Shown here: one piece after another, positions 18,075 through 27,870 of the stretch
Layout of the letters: each line of letters opens with the position of its first letter
Numbering within the stretch: the stretch's first letter is position 1
NCBI GenBank assembly: GCA_020161655.1
Contig: JAIUPC010000006.1
Span: forward strand, 62,001-126,000
Length of the DNA: 64,000 nucleotides
Reading direction: 5' to 3'
From: Pseudomonadota bacterium
GTDB lineage: Bacteria > Pseudomonadota > Alphaproteobacteria > Rhodobacterales > Rhodobacteraceae
The notes under the pieces: model-generated
The model's input: only the letters and a program-made list of their open reading frames with translations
Told to the model about the DNA's origin: nothing
The model's database searches: none
Translations under genes and position numbers: made by a program

Positions 18075-19391
18075 TCAGGCGGCAATGACCGTCCCGGCGA
18101 GCGAATTCGTGGAGCTTGCGTCGACCCGCACCCGGATGATGTCACCGGGCGCTGCGTTGCTGAGGACATGGACGGCATGGAGGTATTCGGACTTGCCGAC
18201 CATCTGGCCCGGCAGCCGTCCGGGCTTTTCGACAAGCACGGCAACCTCTCGCCCGACCATCGCGACCTGCGCGGCGCGCTGCTGCTGGGTCAGAAGCGCC
18301 TGAAGTGTCTGAAGCCGCGCATCGGCCACGTCGTTCGGAACCGGCGGCTTTTCTGCTGCCGGCGTGCCGGGGCGGGCGGAATACTTGAAGGAATAGGCCA
18401 TGCCGTAGTTGACGGCGCGGATCAGCTCCATCGTCGCCTCGAAATCGGCATCCGTTTCACCGGGGAAGCCGACGATGAAATCGCCCGACATCATCATGTC
18501 GGGCCGTGCGGCACGGATGCGTTCGATCAGGCGCAGATAATCCTCGGCACTGTGCTTGCGGTTCATCGCCTTCAGGATGCGGTCCGACCCCGACTGCACC
18601 GGCAGATGCAGATAGGGCATCAGCTTCGGCTCTTCGCCATGGGCGGCGATGAGGTCGTCTTCCATGTCATTGGGATGCGAGGTCGTGTAGCGGATGCGCT
18701 CCAGCCCGTCGATCTTCGCCAAGGCACGGACCAGCCGCGCCAGCGACCAGTCGCCGCCCTCGCCCGCGCCGTGATAGGCGTTGACGTTCTGACCGAGAAG
18801 CGTGATCTCCCGCACGCCCTTTTCAACGAGACCCCGCGCTTCGGACATGATCCGGGTGGCCGGGCGCGAAACTTCCGAGCCGCGCGTATAGGGCACCACG
18901 CAGAAGGCGCAGAACTTGTCGCAGCCTTCCTGCACCGTCAGGAACGCGGTCGGGCGGATCGCCGACTTCGGGCGCTCCGGCAGATGCTCGAACTTGTCTT
19001 CCTCGGGGAAGTCGGTGTCGACCGACTTCTTGCCGGCTTCCGCCGCCTTGGCCATAGCCGGCAACCGGTGATAGCTCTGCGGCCCGACGACGAGATCGAC
19101 AAGCGGCATCCGCTTCAGGATCTCGGCGCCCTCGGCCTGCGCCACGCAGCCGGCGACGCCGATCTTCAGACCGGGCTTCGCGGCCTTCAACGGCCGCAAC
19201 CGGCCAAGGTCGGAATAGACCTTCTCCGCCGCCTTTTCCCGGATGTGGCAGGTGTTGAGAAGGACCATGTCCGCCTCTTCCGCCACCTCGGTCGTTACAT
19301 AGCCCTCGGCGCCCATGGCTTCGGCCATGCGCTCGCTGTCATAGACGTTCATCTGACAGCCATAGGTCTTGATGTAGAGCTTCTTGGTCAC
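18075..19391 (-). CDS. miaB: tRNA-2-methylthio-N6-dimethylallyladenosine synthase
   Basis: Radical-SAM methylthiotransferase that converts i6A37 to ms2i6A37 in tRNA. The 438 residues show the three domains. The N-terminal UPF0004 domain has three cysteines (in [17 protein letters not shown] and GVAGCVAQ). The radical-SAM cluster motif is CDKFCAFC, and the TRAM domain follows at the end. The GTG at 19391 gives the standard [20 protein letters not shown] start. It heads the miaB-phoH-ybeY-corC-lnt group. Confidence 0.97.
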   Translation of the reverse strand: MTKKLYIKTYGCQMNVYDSERMAEAMGAEGYVTTEVAEEADMVLLNTCHIREKAAEKVYSDLGRLRPLKAAKPGLKIGVAGCVAQAEGAEILKRMPLVDLVVGPQSYHRLPAMAKAAEAGKKSVDTDFPEEDKFEHLPERPKSAIRPTAFLTVQEGCDKFCAFCVVPYTRGSEVSRPATRIMSEARGLVEKGVREITLLGQNVNAYHGAGEGGDWSLARLVRALAKIDGLERIRYTTSHPNDMEDDLIAAHGEEPKLMPYLHLPVQSGSDRILKAMNRKHSAEDYLRLIERIRAARPDMMMSGDFIVGFPGETDADFEATMELIRAVNYGMAYSFKYSARPGTPAAEKPPVPNDVADARLQTLQALLTQQQRAAQVAMVGREVAVLVEKPGRLPGQMVGKSEYLHAVHVLSNAAPGDIIRVRVDASSTNSLAGTVIAA

Positions 19392-19507
19392 GGGTTCCGT
19401 CCGCCGCGAGGATCGGCGGTTCCTAACGCAAAGAACCCCGCGCGGCAATGGCCGGGCCTGCCGGGCGGCTTGAAACGGCGCGCGTTCTCGGGGAATGTGC
19501 GGGCCTG

Positions 19508-20377
19508 ATGACGACCTATTCCTCTCTCGCCGATCTTGTCGCGAAAGGTGCCGGCCTTCTTGCCAAGGGGCCGGTCGCGCTGATCTTTGCCGAGGACGCT
19601 GTCGAGATCGGTTCGACCGTCGCCCATCATGCGGCGCTTGGCTTTCGCTCCGTCCTCGCCTTCCTGCCGCCGGCGCTGACCCCGCCCGAAAGCCCTGGCC
19701 CTGCGGTCCATTGGGTCAGCTACGACACCCGCGCCCCCGATGCGGTCCCCGAGGCGGTCAACGCTCTCATCGCCGCCGCGCCGGCGACCTGGTTCTACTA
19801 CGGCTATAACGCCGAATACCTCCACTTCCCCTTCTGCGAGCATCGCAGCATCAGCGAGATGCTGGCCTTTCATACCGAGGAACGCCGCGACGCGATGCTG
19901 ACCTTCGTGGTCGATCTTTACGCGCCGGACCTCTCCCAGTTTCCGAACGGGGTCGACCGCGAAAGCGCGCAGATCGACCGGTCCGGCTATTACGCGCTTG
20001 CCCGTCACGACGTAGCGACGGGACTGCCGAAGGAACGCCAGCTCGATTTCTTCGGCGGCCTCAGGTGGCGGTTCGAGGAACATGTGCCGTGGGAAAGGCG
20101 CCGGATCGACCGGATCAGCCTGTTCCGCGCCCAGCCGGGGGTGAAGCTGCGCCCCGACCACACCTTCAGCGACGACGAATACAATACCTACGCCTGTCCC
20201 TGGCACCACAACCTGACCGCCGCTGTCGCTTCCTTCCGTGCGGCGAAGGCGCTTCGGACCAATCCCGGCAGCCGCTACGCCATCCATAACTTCAACTGGC
20301 ACAACTCCGCCCGTTTCGAATGGGGTTCGCAGCAGTTGATGGACCTCGGGCTGATGGAGCCGGGGCAGTGGTTCTGA
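19508..20377 (+). CDS. conserved protein of unknown function
   Basis: A 289-residue soluble protein from the ATG at 19508. I do not recognise the family. It is rich in aromatic residues and histidine in its second half ([52 protein letters not shown]). The central [27 protein letters not shown] is hydrophobic and regular, suggesting an alpha/beta fold. The His/Trp/Asn-rich C-terminus might bind a metal or a sugar. No signal peptide. It is divergent from miaB with 116 nt between starts. Confidence 0.75.
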   Translation: MTTYSSLADLVAKGAGLLAKGPVALIFAEDAVEIGSTVAHHAALGFRSVLAFLPPALTPPESPGPAVHWVSYDTRAPDAVPEAVNALIAAAPATWFYYGYNAEYLHFPFCEHRSISEMLAFHTEERRDAMLTFVVDLYAPDLSQFPNGVDRESAQIDRSGYYALARHDVATGLPKERQLDFFGGLRWRFEEHVPWERRRIDRISLFRAQPGVKLRPDHTFSDDEYNTYACPWHHNLTAAVASFRAAKALRTNPGSRYAIHNFNWHNSARFEWGSQQLMDLGLMEPGQWF

Positions 20378-20473
20378 CCCTGCCGCCGATTGACAGGAAC
20401 GGCGGCCCCGCCTAGCCTTCGGCCATTCATCGCCAAGGGAAAGGCCGGGCGTGCGGAACTTCGTTCGGGATCA

Positions 20474-20548
20474 CAGGTTCGGGCCTGTCTCTGCCCTGCA
20501 ATCGCGGTTGCAGGGCTGATAGGACATAGCCCAAAGGGAAGCTTTCCC
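20474..20548 (+). promoter_or_regulatory. three successive hairpins in the leader of the ABC-F gene
   Basis: ACAGG/CCTGT (20474-20489), a perfect 9-bp GCCCTGCAA/TTGCAGGGC (20494-20517) and GGGAA/TTCCC (20536-20548) follow each other in the 255-nt stretch before the ABC-F start. Many ABC-F genes are controlled by ribosome-sensing attenuation in such leaders. No convincing leader peptide is seen, so this is suggestive only. Confidence 0.45.
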
Positions 20549-20632
20549 ATCCGGGGCTCGCGTCATGTCAGCCGAGGTCCGGCGCGCTGCGTCATAGGCA
20601 GTGCGCGTCCATCCAGACGATGAGAAATTCCC

Positions 20633-22141
20633 ATGTCCCTGATCACACTCAATTCCGTCGGCGTCACGCTGGGCGCCCTGCTCTTTGCCGCACTTGACCT
20701 GGCGATCCAGCGCGGCGACCGCATCGGCCTTGTCGCCGCGAACGGGCGCGGCAAGTCCACGCTTTTGCGGCTACTGGCGGGCGAGATTGCCCCGGATAGC
20801 GGCGAGTTGACTTTGGCCCGCAACCTGCGCGTCGCCCTGATGCCGCAGTCGGTGCCCGGACCCCTCCTGCCCCTGCCCTTTCGCGATGCAGTGCTTGAGG
20901 CGCTGCCCGCCGAAAGCCGGGACTGGGAGGAATGGCGCGTCGATGTGGCGCTCGATGACCTCCAGGTGCCTGAGGATCTCCGCGCCCGGCCCCTGTCGGG
21001 CCTCAGCGGCGGCTGGCAGAGGTTCGCGCTTCTGGCGCGCGCCCTCATGCACAAACCCGATGTCCTCTTGATGGATGAGCCGACGAACCATCTCGACCTG
21101 ACACGGATCGCCATGCTCGAACGCTGGATCGCCGCGCAGGGGCCGGGCATCGCCTGCCTGATCGCCAGCCATGACCGCGCCTTTCTGGATGCGGTAACGA
21201 ACCGGACGCTGTTCCTGCGGCCCGACCGCTCCGCCGACTACGCCCTGCCCTATGCCCGCGCCCGCGCCGCACTTGCGGAACATGACGCCGCCATGGCCCG
21301 CAGCCATGCCAACGACCTGCGCGAGGCCGGCCAGTTGCGGCGGCAGGCACAGAAGCTGAAGAACATCGGCATAAATTCGGGATCGGACCTTTTGCTGAAC
21401 AAGCACAAGTACCTGACCGACCGCGCCGAACGGATCGAGGCGGCGGCGCAGCCTGCGCACCGCGAACGTTCGGCGGGCCAGATAAGGCTCGCGGGCGCCG
21501 ATAGCCACGCCCGCGCGCTCCTGACGCTCGACAATGCCGAGGTTCGGGCGCCGGATGGCCGGCTTTTGTTCCGGGCCGGGCAGAAGTGGATTGCCCCCGG
21601 CGAAAGGGTGATCCTTCTCGGGGCCAACGGTGCGGGCAAGTCCTGCCTGATGACCGCAGTTGCCGCCGTGGCGGCGGGCGGCACCGCCGGGGGCATAAGG
21701 CTGGCCGGGTCGGCCCTTGCCGGGATCGTCGATCAGGGCCTGACCCGGATCGCTCCGGATGCCACACCCTTCGGCCTGCTCTCGGCACGCTTCCGGCAGG
21801 GGGATGCCCCGCTCCGCTCGCTTCTCTCCGGAGCCGGCATCAACCATGACTGGCAGTCCCGCCCGGTGGCTGCGCTGTCGGGCGGCCAGCGCGCCCGGCT
21901 CGCCATGCTGGTCCTGAGGCTCGAACGGCCGAACTTCTACCTGCTTGACGAACCGACAAACCATCTCGACATCGAGGGGCAGGAAGCGCTTGAGGAGGAA
22001 CTGACCCGGCGCGAAACGGCCTGCCTCATCGTCTCGCATGACCGGAGTTTCGTGCGGAACGTCGGCACGCGCTTCTGGGAAGTGGTGAAGGGGAACTTGC
22101 AGGAACGCGACGACCCCGAAGCCTTCTTCGCCGCCGCCTGA
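20633..22141 (+). CDS. ABC-F family ATPase
   Basis: A 502-residue soluble protein with two ABC domains and no membrane part, the ABC-F architecture whose members act on ribosomes in translation control or antibiotic protection. Domain 1 has ANGRGKST, LSGGWQRFALLARAL and LLMDEPTNHLDL. Domain 2 has GANGAGKSC (Cys instead of the usual Thr after the P-loop Ser), LSGGQRARLAML and LLDEPTNHLDI. The interdomain linker (about 220-290) is charged and helical, as expected for a P-site tRNA-interacting arm. Subtype not determined. Confidence 0.93.
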   Translation: MSLITLNSVGVTLGALLFAALDLAIQRGDRIGLVAANGRGKSTLLRLLAGEIAPDSGELTLARNLRVALMPQSVPGPLLPLPFRDAVLEALPAESRDWEEWRVDVALDDLQVPEDLRARPLSGLSGGWQRFALLARALMHKPDVLLMDEPTNHLDLTRIAMLERWIAAQGPGIACLIASHDRAFLDAVTNRTLFLRPDRSADYALPYARARAALAEHDAAMARSHANDLREAGQLRRQAQKLKNIGINSGSDLLLNKHKYLTDRAERIEAAAQPAHRERSAGQIRLAGADSHARALLTLDNAEVRAPDGRLLFRAGQKWIAPGERVILLGANGAGKSCLMTAVAAVAAGGTAGGIRLAGSALAGIVDQGLTRIAPDATPFGLLSARFRQGDAPLRSLLSGAGINHDWQSRPVAALSGGQRARLAMLVLRLERPNFYLLDEPTNHLDIEGQEALEEELTRRETACLIVSHDRSFVRNVGTRFWEVVKGNLQERDDPEAFFAAA

Positions 22142-22146
22142 CGGGG

Positions 22147-22551
22147 TCAGCCGCGCTTCAGCCGGATCACCACGTCGACCCGCGACAGCGCCGCCCCTTC
22201 GGGCAGGCGCGGCAACTGGGTGATCCTGAGTTCCTCGGCGGGGGCATCGGTCAGAATGCCCTCGTCCTCCCAGAAGAAATGCGGGTGGTCGTCAAGCCGC
22301 GTGTCGAAATAGGACCGCGACCCGTCGACCGAAATTTCGTTGATGAGGCCGGCATCACAGAAGGTCTTCAGCGTGTTGTAGACGGTGGCGAGCGAGACAG
22401 GCTCCCCCTTCGCCTCGGCGGCGGCATGAAGGCTTTCGGCGGTGACATGGCGGTCGCGCCCGTCGCCGACCAGAAGCTCGGCGAGGCAGAGACGCTGCCG
22501 CGTCGGTCTGAGACCGGCCTTGGTAAGCCAGTGCGCCCCGCGTTCCGTCAT
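22147..22551 (-). CDS. irr: Fur-family iron-response regulator (Irr-like)
   Basis: A 134-residue Fur-family repressor. LRPTRQRLCLAELL and VSLATVYNTLKTFCDAGLI form the winged helix; the dimer domain begins at GSRSYFDTRLDDHPHFF. The RPTRQR and YFDTR signatures and the position next to fabA suit Irr, the alphaproteobacterial heme/iron regulator. The usual HHH motif reads HPHFF here. The ATG at 22551 with AAGGA is preferred over GTG at 22566. It is convergent with the ABC-F gene (5 nt apart) and divergent from fabA. Confidence 0.85.
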   Translation of the reverse strand: MTERGAHWLTKAGLRPTRQRLCLAELLVGDGRDRHVTAESLHAAAEAKGEPVSLATVYNTLKTFCDAGLINEISVDGSRSYFDTRLDDHPHFFWEDEGILTDAPAEELRITQLPRLPEGAALSRVDVVIRLKRG

Positions 22552-22597
22552 GTGATCCTTCGCCACGTGCCGATGACCTTCTTTCCTTCCGCCACCA

Positions 22598-22627
22598 TAT
22601 ATAGAGCGTGCGACCCCAGGATTTCAA
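22598..22627 (-). promoter_or_regulatory. candidate irr promoter
   Basis: TTGAAA (22622-22627) and TATATA (22598-22603) on the minus strand are 18 bp apart, 47 nt before the irr start. The AT-rich TATATATAG core lies in the shared irr/fabA intergenic region. Confidence 0.4.
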
Positions 22628-22730
22628 CGCTGAATGCCCCGGGCGGCGCGAGGGCTCCACCCTTGCCGAAGGACCGGACCGGGTGATAGAGGGTTTTGGA
22701 ACAGGGCAGGGTCAGACGGGGCGGGGAAAT

Positions 22731-23240
22731 ATGACCAGATATCCGAGCAGCTTCGGCAAGGAAGATTTGCTGAAATGCGCGCGTGGCGAGCTTTTCGGGC
22801 CGGGCAATGCCCAGCTTCCGGCGCCGCCGATGCTGATGATGGACCGCATCACCGACATTTCCGAAGACCGCGGCGAACATGGCAAGGGCCATGTCGTGGC
22901 CGAGTTCGACATCACGCCGGATCTCTGGTTCTTCGACTGCCACTTTCCCGGCAACCCGATCATGCCGGGCTGCCTTGGCCTTGACGGCCTCTGGCAGCTC
23001 ACCGGCTTCAACCTCGGCTGGCGCGGCTGGGAAGGGCGCGGCTATGCGCTTGGCGTCGGCGAGGTCAAGCTGACCGGCATGGTCCGCCCCGACCGAAAGA
23101 AGCTGGCCTACTTCGTCGATTTCACCAAGGCGCTGCAAACCCGCCGCCTGACAATGGGCGTGGCCGATGGCCGGGTGGAAGCCGATGGCGAGACGATCTA
23201 TCTTGTGAAGGACATGAAGGTCGCGCTGTCTGCCAGCTGA
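22731..23240 (+). CDS. fabA: 3-hydroxydecanoyl-ACP dehydratase/isomerase
   Basis: Dehydrates 3-hydroxydecanoyl-ACP and isomerises the product to the cis-3 form, the branch point of anaerobic-type unsaturated fatty-acid synthesis. The 169-residue hot-dog protein has the active histidine in [21 protein letters not shown] (His about 70, Asp about 84). The ATG at 22731 begins [14 protein letters not shown]; the frame upstream is not coding-like. Followed 24 nt later by fabB and then fabI. Confidence 0.98.
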   Translation: MTRYPSSFGKEDLLKCARGELFGPGNAQLPAPPMLMMDRITDISEDRGEHGKGHVVAEFDITPDLWFFDCHFPGNPIMPGCLGLDGLWQLTGFNLGWRGWEGRGYALGVGEVKLTGMVRPDRKKLAYFVDFTKALQTRRLTMGVADGRVEADGETIYLVKDMKVALSAS

Positions 23241-23264
23241 CCCTGAAGGAAGAGGAGTGCGCCC

Positions 23265-24494
23265 ATGCGCCGCGTCGTCATCACCGGAATGGGGATCATC
23301 TCTCCGATCGGCAATTCGGTTGCCGAGGTCGAAGCGAGCCTCCGCGCCGGCAAGTCCGGCATCATCTTCGCCGAGGATTATGCCGAACACGGATTCCGCA
23401 GCCAGGTGAAGGGCCAGCCGCAGATCGTGCTGGAAGACCATATCGACAAGCGGAACCTGCGCTTCATGGGGCCGGGTGCCGCCTACAACTTCCTCGCCAT
23501 GCAGCAGGCCATCGCCGACAGCGGGCTTGAGGAAGCCGATATCTCGAACGACCGTACCGGACTCATCATGGGATCGGGCGGGCCCTCGACCTCCAACTTC
23601 TTCGTGGCCTTCGACACCGTCATCAACAAGGGCGCGCCGAAGAAGATGGGCCCCTTCATGGTGACGCGCTGCATGTCGTCGACGAACTCGGCCTGCCTTG
23701 CGACGCCCTTCAAGATCAAGGGCGTGAACTATTCGATCACCTCGGCCTGCTCGACCTCGGCTCATTGCATCGGCAACGGCACCGAACTCATCCAGATGGG
23801 CAAGCAGGACATCGTCTTTGCCGGCGGCGGCGAGGAACTGGACTGGACGCTTTCCTGCCTCTTTGACGCGATGGGCGCGATGTCGTCGAAATACAACGAT
23901 GCGCCGTCGACCGCATCGCGCACCTATGACGCGACGCGGGACGGCTTCGTCATCGCCGGCGGCGGTGGTGTGGTGGTGCTTGAAGAGCTTGAGCACGCCC
24001 TCGCCCGAGGCGCGAAGATCTACGGCGAGGTCACGGGCTACGGCGCCACCTCGGATGGCTACGACATGGTTGCCCCTTCGGGCGAAGGCGGCGAACGGTC
24101 GATGCGGCTGGCGTTGTCGACCCTGCCGAAGGGCCGCAAGATCGACTACATCAATTCCCACGGCACCTCGACGCCCGTCGGCGACGTGACGGAGATGGAG
24201 GCGGTTCGCCGCGTCTTCGGCAAGGGCACGACCCCGCCCGTCGCCTCGACCAAGTCCCTCACCGGCCATTCGCTTGGCGCGACCGGGGTGCATGAGGCGA
24301 TCTATTCGCTCATCATGATGAACAAGGATTTCATCGCGGCTTCCGCCAATGTCACCACGCTCGACCCCGCGCTCGACCCGGCCGAGATCGTGACGGAACT
24401 GCGCGAAGGCGTGAAGCTCGACTCGGTCCTCTCCAACTCCTTCGGCTTTGGCGGGACCAACGCGACATTGGTGATGTCGAAATACCAGGCTTGA
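23265..24494 (+). CDS. fabB: 3-oxoacyl-ACP synthase I
   Basis: Condensing enzyme that elongates unsaturated acyl-ACPs with malonyl-ACP. The 409-residue thiolase-fold protein carries the nucleophilic cysteine in [12 protein letters not shown] (about 163), the two catalytic histidines in [11 protein letters not shown] and [10 protein letters not shown], and the final glycine-rich [11 protein letters not shown]. The start [16 protein letters not shown] is standard. With fabA and fabI it makes a complete unsaturated fatty-acid operon. Confidence 0.98.
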   Translation: MRRVVITGMGIISPIGNSVAEVEASLRAGKSGIIFAEDYAEHGFRSQVKGQPQIVLEDHIDKRNLRFMGPGAAYNFLAMQQAIADSGLEEADISNDRTGLIMGSGGPSTSNFFVAFDTVINKGAPKKMGPFMVTRCMSSTNSACLATPFKIKGVNYSITSACSTSAHCIGNGTELIQMGKQDIVFAGGGEELDWTLSCLFDAMGAMSSKYNDAPSTASRTYDATRDGFVIAGGGGVVVLEELEHALARGAKIYGEVTGYGATSDGYDMVAPSGEGGERSMRLALSTLPKGRKIDYINSHGTSTPVGDVTEMEAVRRVFGKGTTPPVASTKSLTGHSLGATGVHEAIYSLIMMNKDFIAASANVTTLDPALDPAEIVTELREGVKLDSVLSNSFGFGGTNATLVMSKYQA

Positions 24495-24519
24495 TTTCAG
24501 AACGTAACAGGGGGCCCGA

Positions 24520-25308
24520 TTGGCTGATCTTATGAAGGGCAAGCGCGGGCTTGTCATGGGTGTGGCCAACGAACGCTCCATCGCCTGGGGCATCGCCGCG
24601 GCACTGGCCGCCGAGGGCGCGGAACTGGCGTTTTCCTATCAGGGCGAGGCCTTCGGCAAGCGGGTCGAACCGCTGGCGGCCTCGGTCGGGTCGGATTTCC
24701 TCGTCGATGTCGACGTGACGAATGACGAAAGCCTCGACGCCTGTTTCGGCGCGCTGAAGGACCGCTGGGGGACGATGGATTTCCTCGTCCATGCCATCGC
24801 CTTTTCCGACAAGAACGAGCTGACGGGCCGCTTCATCAACACCTCGCGCGGGAACTTCGCCAATTCGCTGACGATCTCCTGCTTTTCCTTCATCGACGTC
24901 AGCCGCCGCGCCGCCGAACTGATGCCTGAGGGCGGCAGCCTCGTGACCCTGACCTATGGCGGGTCGAACCGGGTGACGCCGAACTACAACGTGATGGGGG
25001 TCGCGAAGGCCGCGCTGGAAAGCGCTACGATCTACCTTGCGAATGACCTCGGCCCGCAGAAGGTCCGCGTCAACGCCATCTCCCCCGGCCCGATGAAGAC
25101 GCTGGCGGGGGCCGCCATCGGCGGCGCGCGGGCGACCTTCCGCCATACCGAGGCCAATGCCCCGATGCGGAGCAATGCCACGCTTGAGGCGATCGGTGGC
25201 ACTGCCGTCTATCTCCTGTCGGATTACGGCGCCTGTACCACGGGCGAGATCATCCGTGTGGACGGCGGATATCACATCCTCGGGATGCCGCAGGCGGAGA
25301 ACCTCTGA
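24520..25308 (+). CDS. fabI: enoyl-ACP reductase [NADH]
   Basis: Last step of the fatty-acid elongation cycle. The 262-residue SDR protein has the divergent FabI cofactor site GLVMGVANERSIAWGIA and the catalytic YNVMGVAKAALE (Y-x6-K type), with LVHAIAFSDK and VNAISPGPMKTLA typical of FabI. The start is TTG at 24520 with CAGGGGG upstream; the first ATG, at 24532, gives the shorter alternative. It lies 25 nt downstream of fabB. Confidence 0.96.
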   Translation: MADLMKGKRGLVMGVANERSIAWGIAAALAAEGAELAFSYQGEAFGKRVEPLAASVGSDFLVDVDVTNDESLDACFGALKDRWGTMDFLVHAIAFSDKNELTGRFINTSRGNFANSLTISCFSFIDVSRRAAELMPEGGSLVTLTYGGSNRVTPNYNVMGVAKAALESATIYLANDLGPQKVRVNAISPGPMKTLAGAAIGGARATFRHTEANAPMRSNATLEAIGGTAVYLLSDYGACTTGEIIRVDGGYHILGMPQAENL

Positions 25309-25386
25309 TCCCGCGCCCTTTGTGCGCGTGACAATTCCGCCCTTGCCCCTGCCAAGCCCAGCCGCCACTCTGGCGACTGAGGCACC

Positions 25387-26070
25387 ATGACCATCACCAC
25401 CTGCATCTTCGACGCTTACGGCACGCTCTTCGACGTGTCCTCCGCTGCCCGCGCCGCTGCGGCGGAGCCGGGGCGCGAGGCTTTGGCGCAGGTCTGGCCG
25501 GTTCTCTCGGAAAACTGGCGGCGCAAGCAGCTGGAATACACCTGGCTTCGTGCGGTCATGGGGGCGCATTGCGACTTCTGGCAGGTGACGCAGGACGGGC
25601 TCGACTGGGCGATGGAAGCAGCGGGGCTGGACGACGCTGGCCTCCGCGAACGCCTGTTGGCGCTTTATCGCGAACTTGCCGCCTATCCCGAAGTGCCCGC
25701 CATGCTCGCCGCGCTGAAGGCGCGTGGGCTGGCGACCGCGATCCTGTCGAACGGCTCGCCTTCGATGCTGGACGATGCGGTGCGCTCGGCTGGGATCGGG
25801 GGGCTGCTCGACGACCTCCTGTCGGTCGAAAGCGCCGGCGTCTACAAGCCCCATGCCCGCGTCTATGCCCTCGTCACCGAACGCTTTTCCTGCCTGCCAG
25901 ATGAGGTTCTCTTCGTCTCCTCGAACGGCTGGGATGCTGCCGGGGCCGCAGCTTTCGGCTTCACCACCGCCTGGGTCAACCGGGCCGGCCTGCCGATGGA
26001 CCGGTTGCCTGCGAAACCGCAGTACATCCTTCCCGACCTGACCCCGATCCCCGATCTGGTATCCCCATGA
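25387..26070 (+). CDS. haloacid dehalogenase, type II (L-2-haloacid dehalogenase-like)
   Basis: A 227-residue HAD-superfamily hydrolase. Motif 1 is DAYGTLFD with the nucleophilic aspartate, motif 2 is SNGSPSML, motif 3 has the lysine of KPHARVY and motif 4 is SSNGWDAAGA. The SSNGWDAxGA motif separates haloacid dehalogenases from phosphatases. It hydrolyses 2-haloacids in characterised members; the natural substrate here is unknown. Overlaps the following hydrolase by 4 nt in a three-gene run. Confidence 0.9.
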   Translation: MTITTCIFDAYGTLFDVSSAARAAAAEPGREALAQVWPVLSENWRRKQLEYTWLRAVMGAHCDFWQVTQDGLDWAMEAAGLDDAGLRERLLALYRELAAYPEVPAMLAALKARGLATAILSNGSPSMLDDAVRSAGIGGLLDDLLSVESAGVYKPHARVYALVTERFSCLPDEVLFVSSNGWDAAGAAAFGFTTAWVNRAGLPMDRLPAKPQYILPDLTPIPDLVSP

Positions 26071-26894
26071 CATTGCAGCATTTCACCGCTTCCGACGGCG
26101 CCCGCCTCGCCTATCGAGACGAGGGCAAGGGGCTGCCGCTTCTTTGCCTTGCCGGCCTCACACGCGCCTCGACCGATTTCGATTTCGTAGCGCCGCACCT
26201 CTCCGGCCTCCGCCTGATCCGCCCCGACTATCGCGGGCGCGGCGGGTCGGAATGGACCGGCGCCGCCACCTATACCGTCCCGCGCGAGGCGCAGGATGTG
26301 CTGGAGCTTCTCGACCATCTCGGCATCGCGCAGGCCGCGATCCTTGGCACCTCGCGCGGCGGGCTGATCGCGATGGCGTTGGCGGCCATGGCGCATCCGC
26401 GCCTGCTTGGCATCGCCTTCAACGACATCGGCCCGGTGATCGAACGATCCGGGCTTGAGAAGATCTTCGACTATGTCGGGCGCAACCCGGCGGCAAAGAC
26501 CATGGACGATCTGGTCGCCAAGCTGCCGCGCACCATGCCGGGCTTTGCCAATGTGTCGGAAAGCCGCTGGCGTGCCTTTGCGGAGCGGCTTTACACCGAG
26601 ACCGACCGCGGCCTCCATATCCGCTACGACCCGGAATTGCGGACAAGCTTCGTCGCCGGTTTCGATGGACCGCCCGTCGATCTCTGGCCGTTCTTCGACG
26701 CCTCAGCCGGCCTGCCCCTCGCCCTGATCCGGGGCGCGAATTCCGACCTCCTGTCTCCCGAAACGGCGGATGAGATGCGCCGCCTCCGCCCCGACATGGA
26801 TTTTGCCGAGGTTCCCGACCGCGCCCATGTCCCCTTCCTCGATGAGCCGGAAAGCCTTGCTGCGCTGAAAGCCTGGCTGGAGAAGATGCGATGA
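26067..26894 (+). CDS. alpha/beta hydrolase
   Basis: A 275-residue alpha/beta-hydrolase-fold enzyme. The nucleophile elbow is GTSRGG (Ser about 96), the oxyanion region precedes at LLCLAGLTR, and the catalytic histidine is in PDRAHVPFLDEPE near the end. The substrate is not evident. The ATG overlaps the dehalogenase stop and its own stop overlaps the dehydratase start (both 4 nt), so the three genes are translationally coupled. Confidence 0.92.
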   Translation: MTLQHFTASDGARLAYRDEGKGLPLLCLAGLTRASTDFDFVAPHLSGLRLIRPDYRGRGGSEWTGAATYTVPREAQDVLELLDHLGIAQAAILGTSRGGLIAMALAAMAHPRLLGIAFNDIGPVIERSGLEKIFDYVGRNPAAKTMDDLVAKLPRTMPGFANVSESRWRAFAERLYTETDRGLHIRYDPELRTSFVAGFDGPPVDLWPFFDASAGLPLALIRGANSDLLSPETADEMRRLRPDMDFAEVPDRAHVPFLDEPESLAALKAWLEKMR

Positions 26895-27868
26895 ACATCG
26901 AGATGATCGAAGCCGCGGAGGAGCGACTGAAGGGCCGCGCCATCGCTACACCGCTTCTCAACTCGCCCTTCCTTGACGAGATTTCCGGGCGTCGGGTCTT
27001 TGTGAAGGCGGAGTGCCTGCAAAAGACCGGCTCCTTCAAGTTCAGGGGCGGCTGGTCGGCGGTTTCCGCCCTTTCTCCCGATGTCCGGGCGCGTGGCGTC
27101 ATCGGCTATTCCTCGGGCAACCACGCGCAGGGCGTTGCCTTGGCCGCGCGGCTGCACGGGGTGCCTTGCGTGATCCTGATGCCCGCCGACGCGCCGCGCG
27201 TGAAGATCGACAACACCCGCGCCCTTGGCGCCGAGGTCGTGCTTTATGACCGCACCACCGGCGACCGTGACGCCATCGGCGGAGCCTTGGCGGAAGAACG
27301 CCGGCTGACGCTGATCCGGCCCTATGACGAGCCGCAGGTGATCGCCGGCCAGGGCACCACCGGGCTTGAGATCGCGCGGCAAGCGAAAGACGCCGGGATC
27401 GACCGCGCCGATGTGCTGGTCTGTTGCGGCGGCGGTGGCCTGACCTCGGGCATCGCGCTGGCGCTTCAAGCCCACGGCCCCGGCCTTCGCGCCCGGCCCG
27501 TTGAACCCGAGGGCTTCGACGATGTGAAACGCTCGCTCGCCAGCGGGAAGGTCGAGCGCAACGCCCGGCTTGGCGGATCGCTCTGCGATGCCATCGTGAC
27601 GCCGCAACCGGGTGAACTGACCTTCCCGATCCTGAAGCGCCTCGCCGGGCCGGGGATCGCCGTCAGCGAGGATGAGGCACTGGCCGCCATGGCCGCCGCC
27701 TTCAGCCGCCTTCGCATCGTGCTTGAACCGGGTGGCGCCGTCGCATTGGCCGCGGCCCTTTTCCGCAAGGATGAGGTGGAAGGCGATGCGGTGATCGCCG
27801 TCGCCTCGGGCGGCAATGTCGATCCGGGCGTGTTCCGGCAGGCGCTCGACCGGTTCCCGACGCTCTGA
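26891..27868 (+). CDS. PLP-dependent threonine/serine dehydratase-like enzyme
   Basis: A 325-residue fold-type II PLP enzyme. The PLP lysine is in KTGSFKFRGG (about 50), the phosphate-binding glycine loop in VCCGGGGLTSG, and SSGNHAQGVALAA is the typical substrate-loop motif. There is no ACT regulatory domain, so it is the short catabolic type (threonine or serine dehydratase, or serine racemase-like). The substrate cannot be settled by reading. Last gene of the coupled trio; the polyprenyl synthase converges on it. Confidence 0.92.
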   Translation: MNIEMIEAAEERLKGRAIATPLLNSPFLDEISGRRVFVKAECLQKTGSFKFRGGWSAVSALSPDVRARGVIGYSSGNHAQGVALAARLHGVPCVILMPADAPRVKIDNTRALGAEVVLYDRTTGDRDAIGGALAEERRLTLIRPYDEPQVIAGQGTTGLEIARQAKDAGIDRADVLVCCGGGGLTSGIALALQAHGPGLRARPVEPEGFDDVKRSLASGKVERNARLGGSLCDAIVTPQPGELTFPILKRLAGPGIAVSEDEALAAMAAAFSRLRIVLEPGGAVALAAALFRKDEVEGDAVIAVASGGNVDPGVFRQALDRFPTL

Positions 27869-27870
27869 GG

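Noticed and set aside
20390-20623. Possible 77-codon gene in the ABC-F leader
   Set aside because: No ribosome-binding site, basic shadow-like composition, and it runs through the three hairpins; better seen as a leader region.
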